A DNA stretch of 64,000 nt from the NCBI GenBank assembly GCA_010279815.1, contig QEOQ01000274.1, positions 1,203,537 to 1,267,536 on the forward strand. The letters run 5' to 3'. Shown in pieces: positions 21,534-31,937 of this stretch. The DNA is from Brachionus plicatilis. Taxonomy: Eukaryota > Rotifera > Eurotatoria > Ploima > Brachionidae. Made by a program: the position numbers and the translations under genes. Numbering within the stretch: position 1 is the stretch's first letter; every line of letters begins with the position of its first letter. Under the pieces are notes generated by a model. That model worked only from the letters and a program-made list of their open reading frames with translations. It had not been told where the DNA came from and made no database searches.

Positions 21534-22879
21534 TTATGACTTGATTAAATTTTTTTTCTTTCTCTTTATAAAAAAATTTGATAAATCAATTATTAAAAAG
21601 AGTAAATATGTGACACACAATACAATGATGGCTATGATTAATGAAGTTCTAATAACAGTTTTAACTGTTTTTATCTCTTGACTCTCCACTTGGCATTTTT
21701 CTCCACTATAAGATTTAAAACATTTGCACTTTGGTTCATTTTCCACATCATAACATACTCCATTTTTGGAACATGTCTCATTTTCACAAACATCAATCTT
21801 TTTCTCACAATTTGCTCCATAGAACAACACAGAACCATTTTTAGTCACACACTCACATTTGTATATTTTTTTGATGAAATCATTAAAACATTTGGCTCCA
21901 TTCATGCAAGGATTTGAAGCACATGGTCTAGAATCTATTTGACATCGTGTTCCAATGTAATGCTCATCACATTCACAAATAAATTTCTCATTATTGTTTA
22001 GTTTACATTTACCATTATTCGTACAATTGGTTAAGCAATCTACCATATCAATTTTACTTGTCATTAAAAATAAAAGATCTGCCGTAAGAATATCAAAAAA
22101 AGAAATAAAGTATTGGATTGAAGAGTTGAATGTAAAATTTGATTTTGGATTTACTGTTGAATTTTCACAATCTATATCTGTAAAATTCATATTTTTTTCA
22201 CTTGTACTTATTAATGTGGTGTCTGCATTAGTTGATGTCTCAAATTCATTCTTTACTGTTGATGAATGTAAAGTTTTTTCACTTGTACTCATTAATGTGG
22301 TGTCTGCATTTGTTGATCTCTCAAATTCATTCTTTACTGTTGATGAATGTAAAGTTTTTTCACTTGTACTCATTAATGTGGTGTCTGCATTTGTTGATCT
22401 CTCAAATTCATTCTTTACTGTTGATGAATGTAAAGTTTTTTCACTTGTACTCATTAATGTGGTGTCTGCATTTGTTGATGTCTCAAATTCATTCTTTAAT
22501 ATTATTGTTGTAATTTTTGTAGTTGAAGTTGGTGTTGTAGTTGTTGTAGTTGTTGTTGTTGTTGTTGTAGTTGTTGCTGTAGTTGTTGTTGTAGTTGTTG
22601 TTGTAGTTGTTGTTGTAGTTGTTGTTGTAGTTGTTGTTGTAGTTGTTGTTGTAGTTGTTGTTGTAGTTGTTGTTGCTGTAGTTGTAGTTGTTGTTGTTGT
22701 GGAGCAACCGGCTAAATTGTTTCCATTTCCATTACTATTGCATTTATTACTCGTCACTTGCATTGTAAAAGTTACAATTTTTAAAATTTAATCTTTTATT
22801 AATTTAATTTACCTTTACCAGAAAAAATTAAAAGAGATGCCAACAAGCTATTTACCATAAAAAAAATTTCCAGATTCAT
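21534..22879 (-). CDS. Mucin-like Thr-rich + three EGF + transmembrane protein
   Basis: complement(join(21534..22756, 22813..22879)), 429 aa, 56-bp intron in phase 1. The signal peptide is MNLEIFFMVNSLLASLLIFS. It is followed by an uninterrupted Thr (occasional Ala) tract of about 55 residues (22535-22700, a GTTGTTGTAGTT microsatellite on the plus strand). Then come four near-identical 27-residue repeats with the core NADTTLMSTSEKTLHSSTVK (81-bp DNA period, about 22190-22500), three EGF-like domains, the shared transmembrane helix, and a basic tail (IKRKKKNLIKS) that differs from its paralogues. The Ser/Thr stretches are likely heavily O-glycosylated, giving a membrane mucin. The EGF3-TM module is nearly identical to genes at 6673 and 12282. 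Confidence 0.8.
22190..22500 (-). repeat. 81-bp coding minisatellite, about 4 copies
   Basis: Encodes the 27-residue repeats of the mucin-like protein. The period is seen from successive AAAGTTTTTTCACTTGTACT occurrences 81 bp apart. Copies are almost identical, so length variation between alleles is likely. Confidence 0.85.
22535..22700 (-). repeat. Thr-codon microsatellite (ACAACAACTACAAC)n
   Basis: A GTTGTTGTAGTT-type 12-bp repeat on the plus strand encodes the poly-Thr tract of the mucin-like gene. It creates long artefact open frames in other frames (poly-Val on plus, Asn/Tyr on minus). Confidence 0.9.
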
Positions 22880-23884
22880 GTTCTATTTTAAATTTTAAAT
22901 TTTTTCTGCTTGTTAAATTTTCAAATTTACAGTTCTTTTCAAATCTGATAATTAATTTATCAGATAAATAAAGTTGGCACCTTTATTTTTCTTTTTAGTT
23001 TTTTTTATTCTCATTAATTATTCTTTTAGTGTTGAGTTAATACATTAAAAATTTAACATATCGAATTCTTCATTTTTAATTGATAAATATCGAAAAAAAG
23101 TTTTTCCAGTAAATTTTTAAAAAAAATTTTAGATTAATCAAATCATTCCCTAAATTTATATTTTATCTTTTTAAAACAAATTAAGAATAGAAAAATTTTT
23201 TTCAGCTTATTTTCAAATTAGAATATAAGTGTTCGAAATTTTTTTCTAATTTTTAGACGAGTTTTCGCTTTTAGAAAAGAAAAGCTACGTCATTTTTTCA
23301 ATCAATATCTTTAATTATTTTTTGAGATTTATCGATTGACTATAAACTAAAAAAATTTACTTCCAAATTTATTAACAATAAAATTTTATTAATTTCTAGT
23401 AAATCAAGAAAAATTAATAGAAAACTTTTTACACAATTTTAATGGTGTTTTGTTAAAGCTTTTAATTTTTCAATAAAATTGATAAAGAAATCAAATTTTA
23501 GTTTAATACAATTAATATTCTAAGGCTTTTGAAGAATTTTTTTTCCGACCTTTTTTATGCGTTTTAACAAGAGTTTCGATTGTCGAACTGATAAATGTCA
23601 GGTGCCAAACGCGTAAAATAATCTTTTTTGGCAAACTTTGCTTAATGGTACTGCTCAATTTAGGCTCCATTTTAAATTCTTTTTTTTTACAAAAAAAAAA
23701 GTTAGAATTTTTTACTTAAATTCTAATTATATGAAAATTTTATTAAATTTAATTTAATTATCAAAAAGCAAAATTTTACTAAAATTTAAATTTAAGATGC
23801 TTAAAAAACCTGCGTTATTCTCATAACTTGATAAACCTTGTTTTATAAAATAAAACTTTAATTTCTAAACAAAAACAAAATAGA
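22880..23884. other. AT-rich intergenic DNA
   Basis: Divergent spacer between the mucin-like gene and the PL14 lyase; both promoters should lie here. No motif stands out. Confidence 0.4.
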
Positions 23885-24776
23885 ATGAGACTTTTTTTAG
23901 TAGCTTTTATTTTAGGTTCAAGTGAGGCACTACTATGGGTAGGCGACTTTGCCAATTTCAACTATTGGCCGATTGGCAACTCGTACTTGGCAGACAATCG
24001 AGAAATTGTCAACGATCCTAAAGGCAGTGGAAAAAAAGCTTTAAAAGTAAAATACCCCGCTGGATCATATTCATCTTTACCTGGTAACAAAGGAGGCACT
24101 GGTTTTTTTGTATGGCCTTTTGGAACAAATATCATCCAGCATGCCACTCTTGAATACGAGGTTTTATTTCCCACAGATTTTGACTGGGTCAAGGGAGGTA
24201 AATTACCGGGTTTTTTTGGAGGTAAAACAAATTGTAATGGAGGCGACATGGCTCTGGATTGTTTTAGCTTGAGATTTATGTTTGGCTCAAATGGAAATGG
24301 TTATGCGTATTTGTATGTTTCCAAGCAGGCTAACCATTCGGCTGAATTTTGCGCTTTGACCAGTGCACCAAACTGCTCGCCAGATTGGGGCTATGGATTA
24401 GGTGGGTCAAAGTATTTTGTAAAAGATAAATGGATCAGAGTCAAACAATTGGTTAGATTGAATACAGTTGGAAAACAGGATGGTAAATTCACGATTTGGA
24501 TTGATGATGTCCAGAAGTTTGATTTTTCTAAAATGGTCTTTAGAACTACTAATGTTCCAATAAGTGGAATCGCTTTTGAAACATGTAAGTATAGAAAATT
24601 TTAGATTTTTTAAGCTAATTAAAATTTTTTATAATTTTTCAAGTCTTTGGAGGAGGTGCAGGTAAGATGCTTTTTTTTTCTTCATAATTTTGATTTTTAA
24701 TTGATTATTTTTAGATTGGGCTACAACAAAAACTGTTTATTCATATTTCAAAAATTTCAAAATTATTACTTATTAG
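23885..24776 (+). CDS. Polysaccharide lyase family 14 (alginate/glucuronan lyase-like), secreted
   Basis: Exons join(23885..24584, 24644..24661, 24715..24776), 259 aa. The middle exon is an 18-nt microexon (about FFGGGA), and its join restores the conserved ETFFGGGADWA end of the family. Signal peptide MRLFLVAFILGSSEA. Active-site residues fit those described for PL14: K106 in WVKGGKLPGFFGG, S128 and R130 in CFSLRF, Y142 and Y144 in YAYLY. Their spacing (22, 2, 14 and 16 relative to S128) matches, as I recall, K197/S219/R221/Y233/Y235 of chlorovirus vAL-1. PL14 enzymes cleave alginate or other polyuronates by beta-elimination and are known from algae-eating gastropods and chloroviruses. A digestive enzyme for algal cell walls is the likely role; the exact substrate is not readable. 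Confidence 0.85.
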
Positions 24777-26136
24777 TTTTTTTGGCTGATTATTTTGGAC
24801 AAAATTTCAAATTAAAAGCTCTTAAAATTAAAAATTAAAATTAAATAAAAATAAATTAATAGTCAACAAAAAAAGTCAAAAACAAGATAAAGACATTGAG
24901 AAGAATGTTACAATTTATTTATTTATTTGTTTATCTGTTTCTTCAGAATAAAATTAAAAGAAAAAAAAAGTTTAATAAAATTATATCAATATGTCTTATA
25001 AGCAATAAAATTATCACTGAATTAGAGAAAAATTAGTGAACTTCTTATTAAAAATAACTTAAAAAATAATTTTTCTACGGGTTTTTACCAAATGACCTTA
25101 TTAAGGTCAATGACCGGAAAAATATATTTTTTGTTTAATTTAATATAATATCAGAATATAAAATATTTTAACAAAAATGAAAAAAACGATAACATTCCGA
25201 AATTGAAATAATTCAATTGTGTTATTACAATTTTAAGATAAATATTGACAAAAATATCAAACAACATAAAAATCATTTTAATCAAAATCAAAACTAAAAA
25301 TAAAATAAAAAAAATAGAAATAAAGATTAAATTTTAATGAAAACGTTTTTACGTAAGCAATATTAGGAATGAGAGCCTTATTTTTTGATTAAATTAAAAT
25401 AAAATTTGAGTTTCTTTTTTTTAATATAGCATAAATAAAATTTAATATCCTAAAAATTGAAAAGTTAAATAACCAAAAAATTAAAAAAGATTACTAATGA
25501 ATAATTTTAATAGAGAAATTAAAGTTTTGATTGCTTTGATTGATTTAAGTTTAAAAAACTGAAGGCATCTTTTTCAAAACTTAACAATGCCCATGTTAGA
25601 CCACAAAATTTTTATAAAAAAAAATCTAATTTTTAGCCTTTTTTTATATTTTTGAAAACTTTTGGTAGTCTTACTTTAATATAGATCAGTAACTTGGTAA
25701 ATAAAGTAAGTAAATTAAATAACCCAAATTTCAAATGTTTATTGGCAAGTCGGATGTCTGATTTTTCAGTTTGATAAAAAATTTTTTAAAAATGAAAAGC
25801 ATTTTATTAAATAAAATTAAAAAATTATGTTAATAAATTTTTCAATATCAAATTATTTAATTTTAATTTACCAGAAAAATTTTTTTAAGTCCTACAAAAA
25901 AAAAAAGCACAAAAAATACCCTTTTTGTAAGCTATTTTTATTTACTCTTTTAAATTTTTGGCCAATGGGTCAAACATTGAGCTTGTAGAGATACTTGGCC
26001 AAGATTTAGCTTTCTAGACAAAATAAGTTTAGCACTAAGAACAAAAAAAACTTTAAAGATGACAATTAAATGATCTTATATCTGTGAAAATAATAATTAG
26101 TAAATAAATAAATTTTCTGATAAAAAACATAGGTCT
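24777..26136. other. AT-rich intergenic DNA with one LINE-tail motif
   Basis: 24908-24950 is a degenerate copy of the (TTTA)n-TCTGTTTCTTCAGAATAA tail motif. Nothing else recognised. Confidence 0.4.
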
Positions 26137-26144
26137 ATTAAAAT

Positions 26145-26277
26145 CAGAGTTGTTTAAAAGTCACAAGTCTCAAGTCAAGTCCAAGTCCGGACTTTTTTTT
26201 TTTCAAAAGTCCGACCAAAGACTTTAATTTTTTTTTTAATGACTTTGACTTTGTTTTGGGACTTTTAAACAACTCTG
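26145..26277. mobile_element. hAT-like MITE, 133 bp
   Basis: Inverted termini CAGAGTTGTTTAAAAGTC, flanked by an exact 8-bp target duplication ATTAAAAT (26137-26144, 26278-26285). CAGRG-type ends with 8-bp duplications are the hAT signature. The interior is made of AAGTC/GACTT words. A half copy starts at 28559. Confidence 0.75.
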
Positions 26278-26412
26278 ATTAAAATAACAAAAAATTTTTA
26301 ATAAACGTTTTAATTTTTTAAAATTTTATTTTATTTTTATAATAATTTTTAAATAATTATCCGATAACAGTGAAATAATTGTAAAAAATTTACATTAAAA
26401 CTAAAAAAAAGA

Positions 26413-27648
26413 TCATTCCTTTGGCAAAGACCTCATTTGTCTACTGCTAAGCTCAAAACTTTCACCATCTTCAGCGGTCAATTTGCTGATAAAGCTTTCA
26501 CTATCACTTTCGTCAATTAATTTCGAGTAATTGGCACCTCTCGTCTTGCACCCAACCATAACTTCATTTTTTTTATCTCTCGAAATAATCTGCGCCTCTT
26601 TTTTAGCTTTCATGTAGCAGTGTATGGTGATGCCCAGCAGACACATGATCAGACCAAGTGTGTTCATCGTATTCAGTTTATTGTTGTTCCAAGTAACTGC
26701 TATGTAAATGATGCATATTTCTTTGAATATACCCGATATAGATAAGGTTAAGCTTGACGTGAACGTCACCACTAACAACTCGCTGGACTCGAGCAAAAAA
26801 GCCAGTCCAGCTCCGTACAAAATCCACATTATGTTGCCAAAAGTTTCTTCATATTGGTCAGATCTGAACATTTTATCAGTGGAAATAATCGCAATTCCAT
26901 CTATGTACACCGCTAGCGGTAACAGGCACAAGATCATGCATGGCTGCACATGGTATATCATGTCTATTGGATTGGCGAGGCCGAGCTCGTGTTTTTGGGT
27001 TATGGCTTGAGCCAGTGTCCATCTAAGACCGGCCATGAATGAGGCTATCATGACCAGAACAAAGCCAAATAGATGAAATTCAGTCGAGTGAAAGGTGAAC
27101 AGAAAAAGACCACATGATATGGATAGAATGACTAAAATAATGGACTTGCGCCACTTTTCTAACTGGAATAAAATTGAAAAAAATAAGATGAATAGGATTA
27201 CGGTGGATTTGGACATGGTGTACAAGGTGATGGTAATGAATTGGAGACTCCAGTTGGACAGGCCGATGTCGGCAGCTGAGGCTATTGCTGTGGGAATGAT
27301 GCGAGTGGTGTACAAGAACCAGTTGAGTGTGATCCTTTGTTGGTATTCTGATTTGGCAGGTCGTTTTTTGATGAAGTGGTAAAAATTGAGAGTGGAGCGT
27401 ATCAGAGAAGATAGAACGTACTTTACTATTAAATGTATTATTGTTATGCTCAGAGGGTACTGGTATGTGACGAATAAATACCGATTGTAAAAGGTGAGAC
27501 TGATTGAAAAACAGTAGTAGATTAGTATTGTTAAAAGAGATAAGAGAACTGATCTCAGCTCGCTGGACGACTTGGTCACAGGCAGATCTGGTTTTTCGGC
27601 TAGGTCATCCGAGTCCGAGACTGACGGTGACATCATTTTTGTTTTCAA
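26413..27648 (-). CDS. SLC35C2: SLC35C2-like nucleotide-sugar transporter family protein
   Basis: Intronless, 411 aa, starting at the first ATG of the frame. About ten transmembrane helices of the drug/metabolite transporter fold. Family-diagnostic stretches: YYCFSISLTFYNRYLF (about 44-59), RIIPTAIASAADIGLSNWSL, LYTMSKSTVILFIL, FMAGLRWTLAQAITQK, GLANPIDMIYHVQP and TSSLTLSISGIFKEICIIYI, all collinear with animal SLC35C2. The cytosolic C-terminal tail carries acidic Ser clusters (IDESDSESF). SLC35C2 is a Golgi/ERGIC protein reported to support GDP-fucose delivery and O-fucosylation of Notch. The lack of introns differs from neighbouring genes. Confidence 0.88.
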   Translation of the reverse strand: MKTKMMSPSVSDSDDLAEKPDLPVTKSSSELRSVLLSLLTILIYYCFSISLTFYNRYLFVTYQYPLSITIIHLIVKYVLSSLIRSTLNFYHFIKKRPAKSEYQQRITLNWFLYTTRIIPTAIASAADIGLSNWSLQFITITLYTMSKSTVILFILFFSILFQLEKWRKSIILVILSISCGLFLFTFHSTEFHLFGFVLVMIASFMAGLRWTLAQAITQKHELGLANPIDMIYHVQPCMILCLLPLAVYIDGIAIISTDKMFRSDQYEETFGNIMWILYGAGLAFLLESSELLVVTFTSSLTLSISGIFKEICIIYIAVTWNNNKLNTMNTLGLIMCLLGITIHCYMKAKKEAQIISRDKKNEVMVGCKTRGANYSKLIDESDSESFISKLTAEDGESFELSSRQMRSLPKE

Positions 27649-28558
27649 TTTTTTTTTATTGATGACGTTTTTTGCTTTTAAATTAGAATAATTTAAATTT
27701 ATTTGTCAAATTTTTTTATTAACAAAGTTAAAATAACAATTGAATTTGCTAGCTTTTTTTTTTAATTAATTTTGCTCAAAGCTATTGATGACAACTTTAA
27801 ACTAGTAACCATTTTTTAAAATTTTTTTATCTATTTTAATAATTTTTAAAAAACGCGAAGAAATGTCAAGTTTAATCGCCTTTATTCAAATAATTTTTTT
27901 TAATATTTTGGGGAATACTTTTGAAAGTAATTTTAATGAATAATTGATAAAAATGATAACTAAGAAAAAAAATAATAATTAAATGTTTTTGAACTTAAAA
28001 AAATTAGCTTTAATTATGCAATAGTCATTTTATTCTGAGAATTTGAGATAATTTTTATCTTTTATTTTAAATCAATATTTTTGAAATAAATATTCAAAAA
28101 AACTCTAATTTAAAAAGTGCTTTTTTTAAAGTAAAATAGAGTTTAAAATTGTATTGAAATCTTTGTCTTGGCAGTAGCTAATTTTTTAATGATCTTTAAT
28201 TTGATAAACTAATACTGTTAATAAATTAGCTCATTTTTTAATTAAATTTATTAAATTTTTTTTTAAATGGATGATTGATTTTACTAATAATTTGTTTGCT
28301 AATTCAGAATCATATATCAATTTAGCTTTTTATTTTTGTGTGGCCTTATTTAATTTATTTATTTTTTTAAAATTTTTTATTTTAACAAAAAAACTTGGCT
28401 TTTCTTTTGTTTTTTAAAAATTAAAAGTTTAAATTTCAATTAAAAGTTAAAATCTAGAAGAAGAGGTGAGAAAGAAAAAATAAAATAAATAAGGAACCAT
28501 GAAACAAAAAAATTAAATTTAATTTACATGGTTAATTCTCAGCTAAATAAAAATAACC
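27649..28558. other. AT-rich intergenic DNA
   Basis: Nothing recognised. Confidence 0.4.
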
Positions 28559-28640
28559 AGAGTTGTTCAAAAGTCATAAAGTGAAAGTCAAGTCAAGTCA
28601 TTTGACTTCCGAATTTTTTTTTTTTTAAAAAAAGGTAATT
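28559..28640. mobile_element. Half copy of the CAGAGTTG hAT-like MITE
   Basis: CAGAGTTGTTCAAAAGTC matches the terminus at 26145, followed by AAGTCAAGTC words. The right terminus is absent. Confidence 0.45.
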
Positions 28641-28729
28641 GAACTTGACTTGAAATTTTTTTTTCTGAAAAAAGTAATTTCAAAGACTTTGAAATAAAAA
28701 TTGCGGCCTTAACATGGAACGGCAATTGT

Positions 28730-29103
28730 GCATTGTGAATTTAAAATACAAATTGAACAAAAATTCGTCATTTTTTGATAAATCAAAAGTTGATAAATAA
28801 CATTAAAAATTATAAAATTACTGCAACAATGTGCAACATACTTAGTTGCACCTTTTTTATCTAGAATTTTTTGTTTCTGATGTGAAAAAAGACAAAAATA
28901 AAGCATCAATAAGATTTAAATTGATTATTGATTTTATTTACTAAAAAAAAAGAAAATAAAAATTCTATTTCAGGTAAAAAAGGTGCAACAAAGTATATTG
29001 CACTTTGAGGTTGTATTTTTTTAAATATATTTTATTAACTTTAAATATAATTTATCAAAAAATGACTAATTTTTGTTCAATTTGTATTTTAAATTCACAA
29101 TAC
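28730..29103. mobile_element. Foldback MITE, GYATTGTGAATTT termini
   Basis: Arms GCATTGTGAATTTAAAATAC and the complement at 29084-29103 extend about 50 bp. A second, inner inverted pair (GCAACAATGTGCAAC... and AAAAGGTGCAAC...) lies within. Ends resemble the GGCATTGTGAA family at 50327 and 2768. No clear target duplication. The frame at 28709-28909 is an artefact. Confidence 0.5.
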
Positions 29104-29162
29104 TGATAAATCTTAAAATTTAAAATTTTATTTTTACAAATTATTAAACCTATTTTTTTTAA

Positions 29163-30902
29163 TCAAATATTCTTTATTCTTAAATGAATTCCGACTTCAT
29201 TTTTACCAACTAATTTAATGAACATTTGATTTGCATTAGACTTGAACGAAGAATTGACTAAATCATTCCAAAACTGTGCGGATTCTTTCCTATTCGGAAT
29301 AGTCTCAAATTTTCCGCCACCAACCTCTATTGAACTAATAGCCCTTTGACATTTTATACCATTCATCAAAATAATATACTTGTTATTCTCATTAGCGCTT
29401 ACTTCAATATCAATCTCATTTAATAAACTATCATAATCATATCTAACCAAATAGCCACTGGACTTGTACTCATAGACTAATTTTTCATGTCTACCACTCT
29501 TTGGTCTTGTTATCATCAAAGTAACGTAGTCTTTGGAAAAATTGCTTCCTAGAGAACTAAAATTGCTCTGTACATGCAAAGGTAAAATGGAGCCATCTCG
29601 AACAAAGACTGGATACTCATCCAAAGGCACTCTAAAACCCCTCAATTCGCCTCTATGACTTTGGCTTGCATTGAACCAATATGTCCAAGAATCTGGCGGC
29701 AATTTAATGTCAAATCTAGTCGAGTTGTTCAAGATGGGAGATATGAAAAGGTCGTTGTTTAGGATGTAGTCAAAAGTGGTTGGCACAGTGAATGGCAATA
29801 TCCTGTGCGCAATTGGTTTGATCACAGAAATATTTTTGTAATAGCACTCGGTGCCAGAGGTGAGAAAAAAAAGCGATAAATCTGTGTGAATCCAGGCAAA
29901 TTTTCGATAGATCTGCATCACATCTTGTCCAAACTTCCACGGCCTGTGCTCGCCATTTCCTCCATTTTCCATCAGTGGCAAAAATGCGCCCAGCTGAAAC
30001 CATCTGACGAACACAGTTTTCTCGCGGCCTAAGTCCCACTTTCCATCACTAACATACCCACCTATGTCCATGCCAAAGTTCAAGTAATTATTCCAAGCGC
30101 TGTGCACAATATTTATCAACGCAGTTCTTAGTCCGTCCCAATTACCCTTCTGGTCACCGACCCATCCGCTGAACATCACATCTTTTGGCGCATAGTCTAA
30201 AAAAATAAAATCTTTAAAATTATCCACTGGTCGAGCCATGATCAACGCTTCGCCCCGCTTCACTTTGGTATGATAGTAAAAATCCCTGTAGTAGTAGTCG
30301 GCATATTCTCTTTCAGTTATGTGTCCTTTGTAGCCCTGGGCATCAATTAGTTCCAGAACATATGGATCGGTTCCGTCACATTTCCAGCCATCTATTCCCA
30401 TATCCAACAAGTAGTCCATCTGTTCGTGCCACCATTCCACTGCCTTTGGATTCGAGTAGTCCAATAGAGCACCATGGCCCCTCCACCAGTGCACCAACTT
30501 TGCTTGGTTGAGAAAGAAGCCGTGCTTTTTGCCAAAGTCAAAATTGCTCGAGTCATTGTTTACTGTTGAAGTTATCCATGCCAGCACCTTTACATTTTGA
30601 GAGTGGAAATAGTCGATCATTGATTTGGGCTGTGGAAATTTTTTTTGGTTCCACTTGAAATTTTGGTATTTGTCGGGCCATGCCGAGTCTAAATTTATGG
30701 CACCTACCGGAATTGAGTGCGACTGATAGTCCTTCAAAAGCTGAATAGAAGACTCTTGAGTTTCATCTGGATTAGCCAGCCATATCCAGTGGTAATGGGC
30801 CCAGATTGGATAAGGCGATTGGGCAAGATCAACACTCTCAAGTGTGTAGCAATTTATGGAAAAATTTAAAAGCAAAAAGAATATTAAAATTTTTGGCAGC
30901 AT
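29163..30902 (-). CDS. Secreted glycoside hydrolase family 31 protein
   Basis: Intronless, 579 aa, signal peptide MLPKILIFFLLLNFSINC. TIM-barrel of GH31: substrate-binding WPDKYQNFKWNQKKFPQP; the nucleophile is Asp176 in DGWKCDGTDPY and the acid/base Asp250 in FSGWVGDQKGNWDGL; then FGMDIGGY and GAFLPLMENGGNGEHRPW. C-terminal beta-sandwich domains follow (VFVRDGSILPLHV). The WKCDGTDPY nucleophile block, and the preceding WWRGHGALLDYSNPKAVEWW, resemble bacterial-type GH31 members more than animal lysosomal or ER alpha-glucosidases (DMNE nucleophile). It should hydrolyse alpha-linked sugars outside the cell. Intronless structure and bacterial-type motifs raise horizontal origin, an inference only. 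Confidence 0.85.
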   Translation of the reverse strand: MLPKILIFFLLLNFSINCYTLESVDLAQSPYPIWAHYHWIWLANPDETQESSIQLLKDYQSHSIPVGAINLDSAWPDKYQNFKWNQKKFPQPKSMIDYFHSQNVKVLAWITSTVNNDSSNFDFGKKHGFFLNQAKLVHWWRGHGALLDYSNPKAVEWWHEQMDYLLDMGIDGWKCDGTDPYVLELIDAQGYKGHITEREYADYYYRDFYYHTKVKRGEALIMARPVDNFKDFIFLDYAPKDVMFSGWVGDQKGNWDGLRTALINIVHSAWNNYLNFGMDIGGYVSDGKWDLGREKTVFVRWFQLGAFLPLMENGGNGEHRPWKFGQDVMQIYRKFAWIHTDLSLFFLTSGTECYYKNISVIKPIAHRILPFTVPTTFDYILNNDLFISPILNNSTRFDIKLPPDSWTYWFNASQSHRGELRGFRVPLDEYPVFVRDGSILPLHVQSNFSSLGSNFSKDYVTLMITRPKSGRHEKLVYEYKSSGYLVRYDYDSLLNEIDIEVSANENNKYIILMNGIKCQRAISSIEVGGGKFETIPNRKESAQFWNDLVNSSFKSNANQMFIKLVGKNEVGIHLRIKNI

Positions 30903-31937
30903 TTTTTTTAATTAATTTTTAATAGTTTCTAAACTCAAAATTTATTAGCTGACTTATCTTCATAGATAAGATTATGAAGCAGCGAAAAATTAAAAATAAC
31001 CAACTTTCATGTGATTTTTTTTAGATTTTAACTTAGTTATTAAATCATTCGATTTAGTTAAAATGGTTTGACAATGTGAAAAAAAAAAGCACTTAATTTC
31101 CTCCCAGAATATTCATTTTTCATTAGGGAATCGGGTTCTTTAAAAGTACTCAAAAGTATTTTTTGGTAATAAAAACAAGATCAAAATAGAATATTGTCAA
31201 ATTTTAAACAAAGACAATTTTTTTCATTTTTTGAGTCTAATTATTTCATATATCAACTCTTGGATCTCTCACAATCTTAATATTTAAAAAAACAGAGATT
31301 TTTTTTTTCAATGGACCCATTAGTTTAACGTGATGTGAAAAAGGAAGCTAACTATAAAGAAAAAAATTACCATGGTCAATTAAATGATGGTAAATATTAA
31401 CTTGAAAACAAATTTAACACATATTTTGACACAATGATTAATTAAAAGCTTATTTTTCTTTAATTCACTTACAAAAAAAATAAATTAAAGTTTATTTTGA
31501 TTTTTTTTAATATTTTATTCTAAAATAGCTTTAAATTGGTAAGAAAACATTTAATGTGAAGGAATAAATATATAATGTGAAGAATTCTTTAAAGCAATAT
31601 AAAAATTCTTAAAGGTTAATATTAAAGGGAATATTTATTTCTGAAAATTGGTCGTTCAAAAAATTTTCAACTTAATTATTAAAAAAAAATTAAAGATTAT
31701 TAAACAGGCATTGTCACTATAGAATGTAAAATTTCTTTGTCAATTCCGTAAAACCTTGCAGACTACCCCATGGGGTTTTGTTGTAAGATAGTTGAGTTAA
31801 TAGGTTAATAAAATTTTTTTGAATTTTTTTTTGATTAATAAAATAACTCAAGATAATATCAAAATAATTTATTTTATTAAGTGGACCTTACTTAAAAAAT
31901 CTGTAATTTTAGATTGGGATTAAAGTATTGTGATTTA
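30903..31937. other. AT-rich intergenic DNA
   Basis: Contains the presumed promoter of the GH31 gene next to 30902. Nothing else recognised. Confidence 0.4.

Noticed and set aside
21994..22791. 265-codon plus-strand frame rich in Val
   Set aside because: Antisense reading of the Thr-codon microsatellite and 81-bp repeats of the mucin-like gene.
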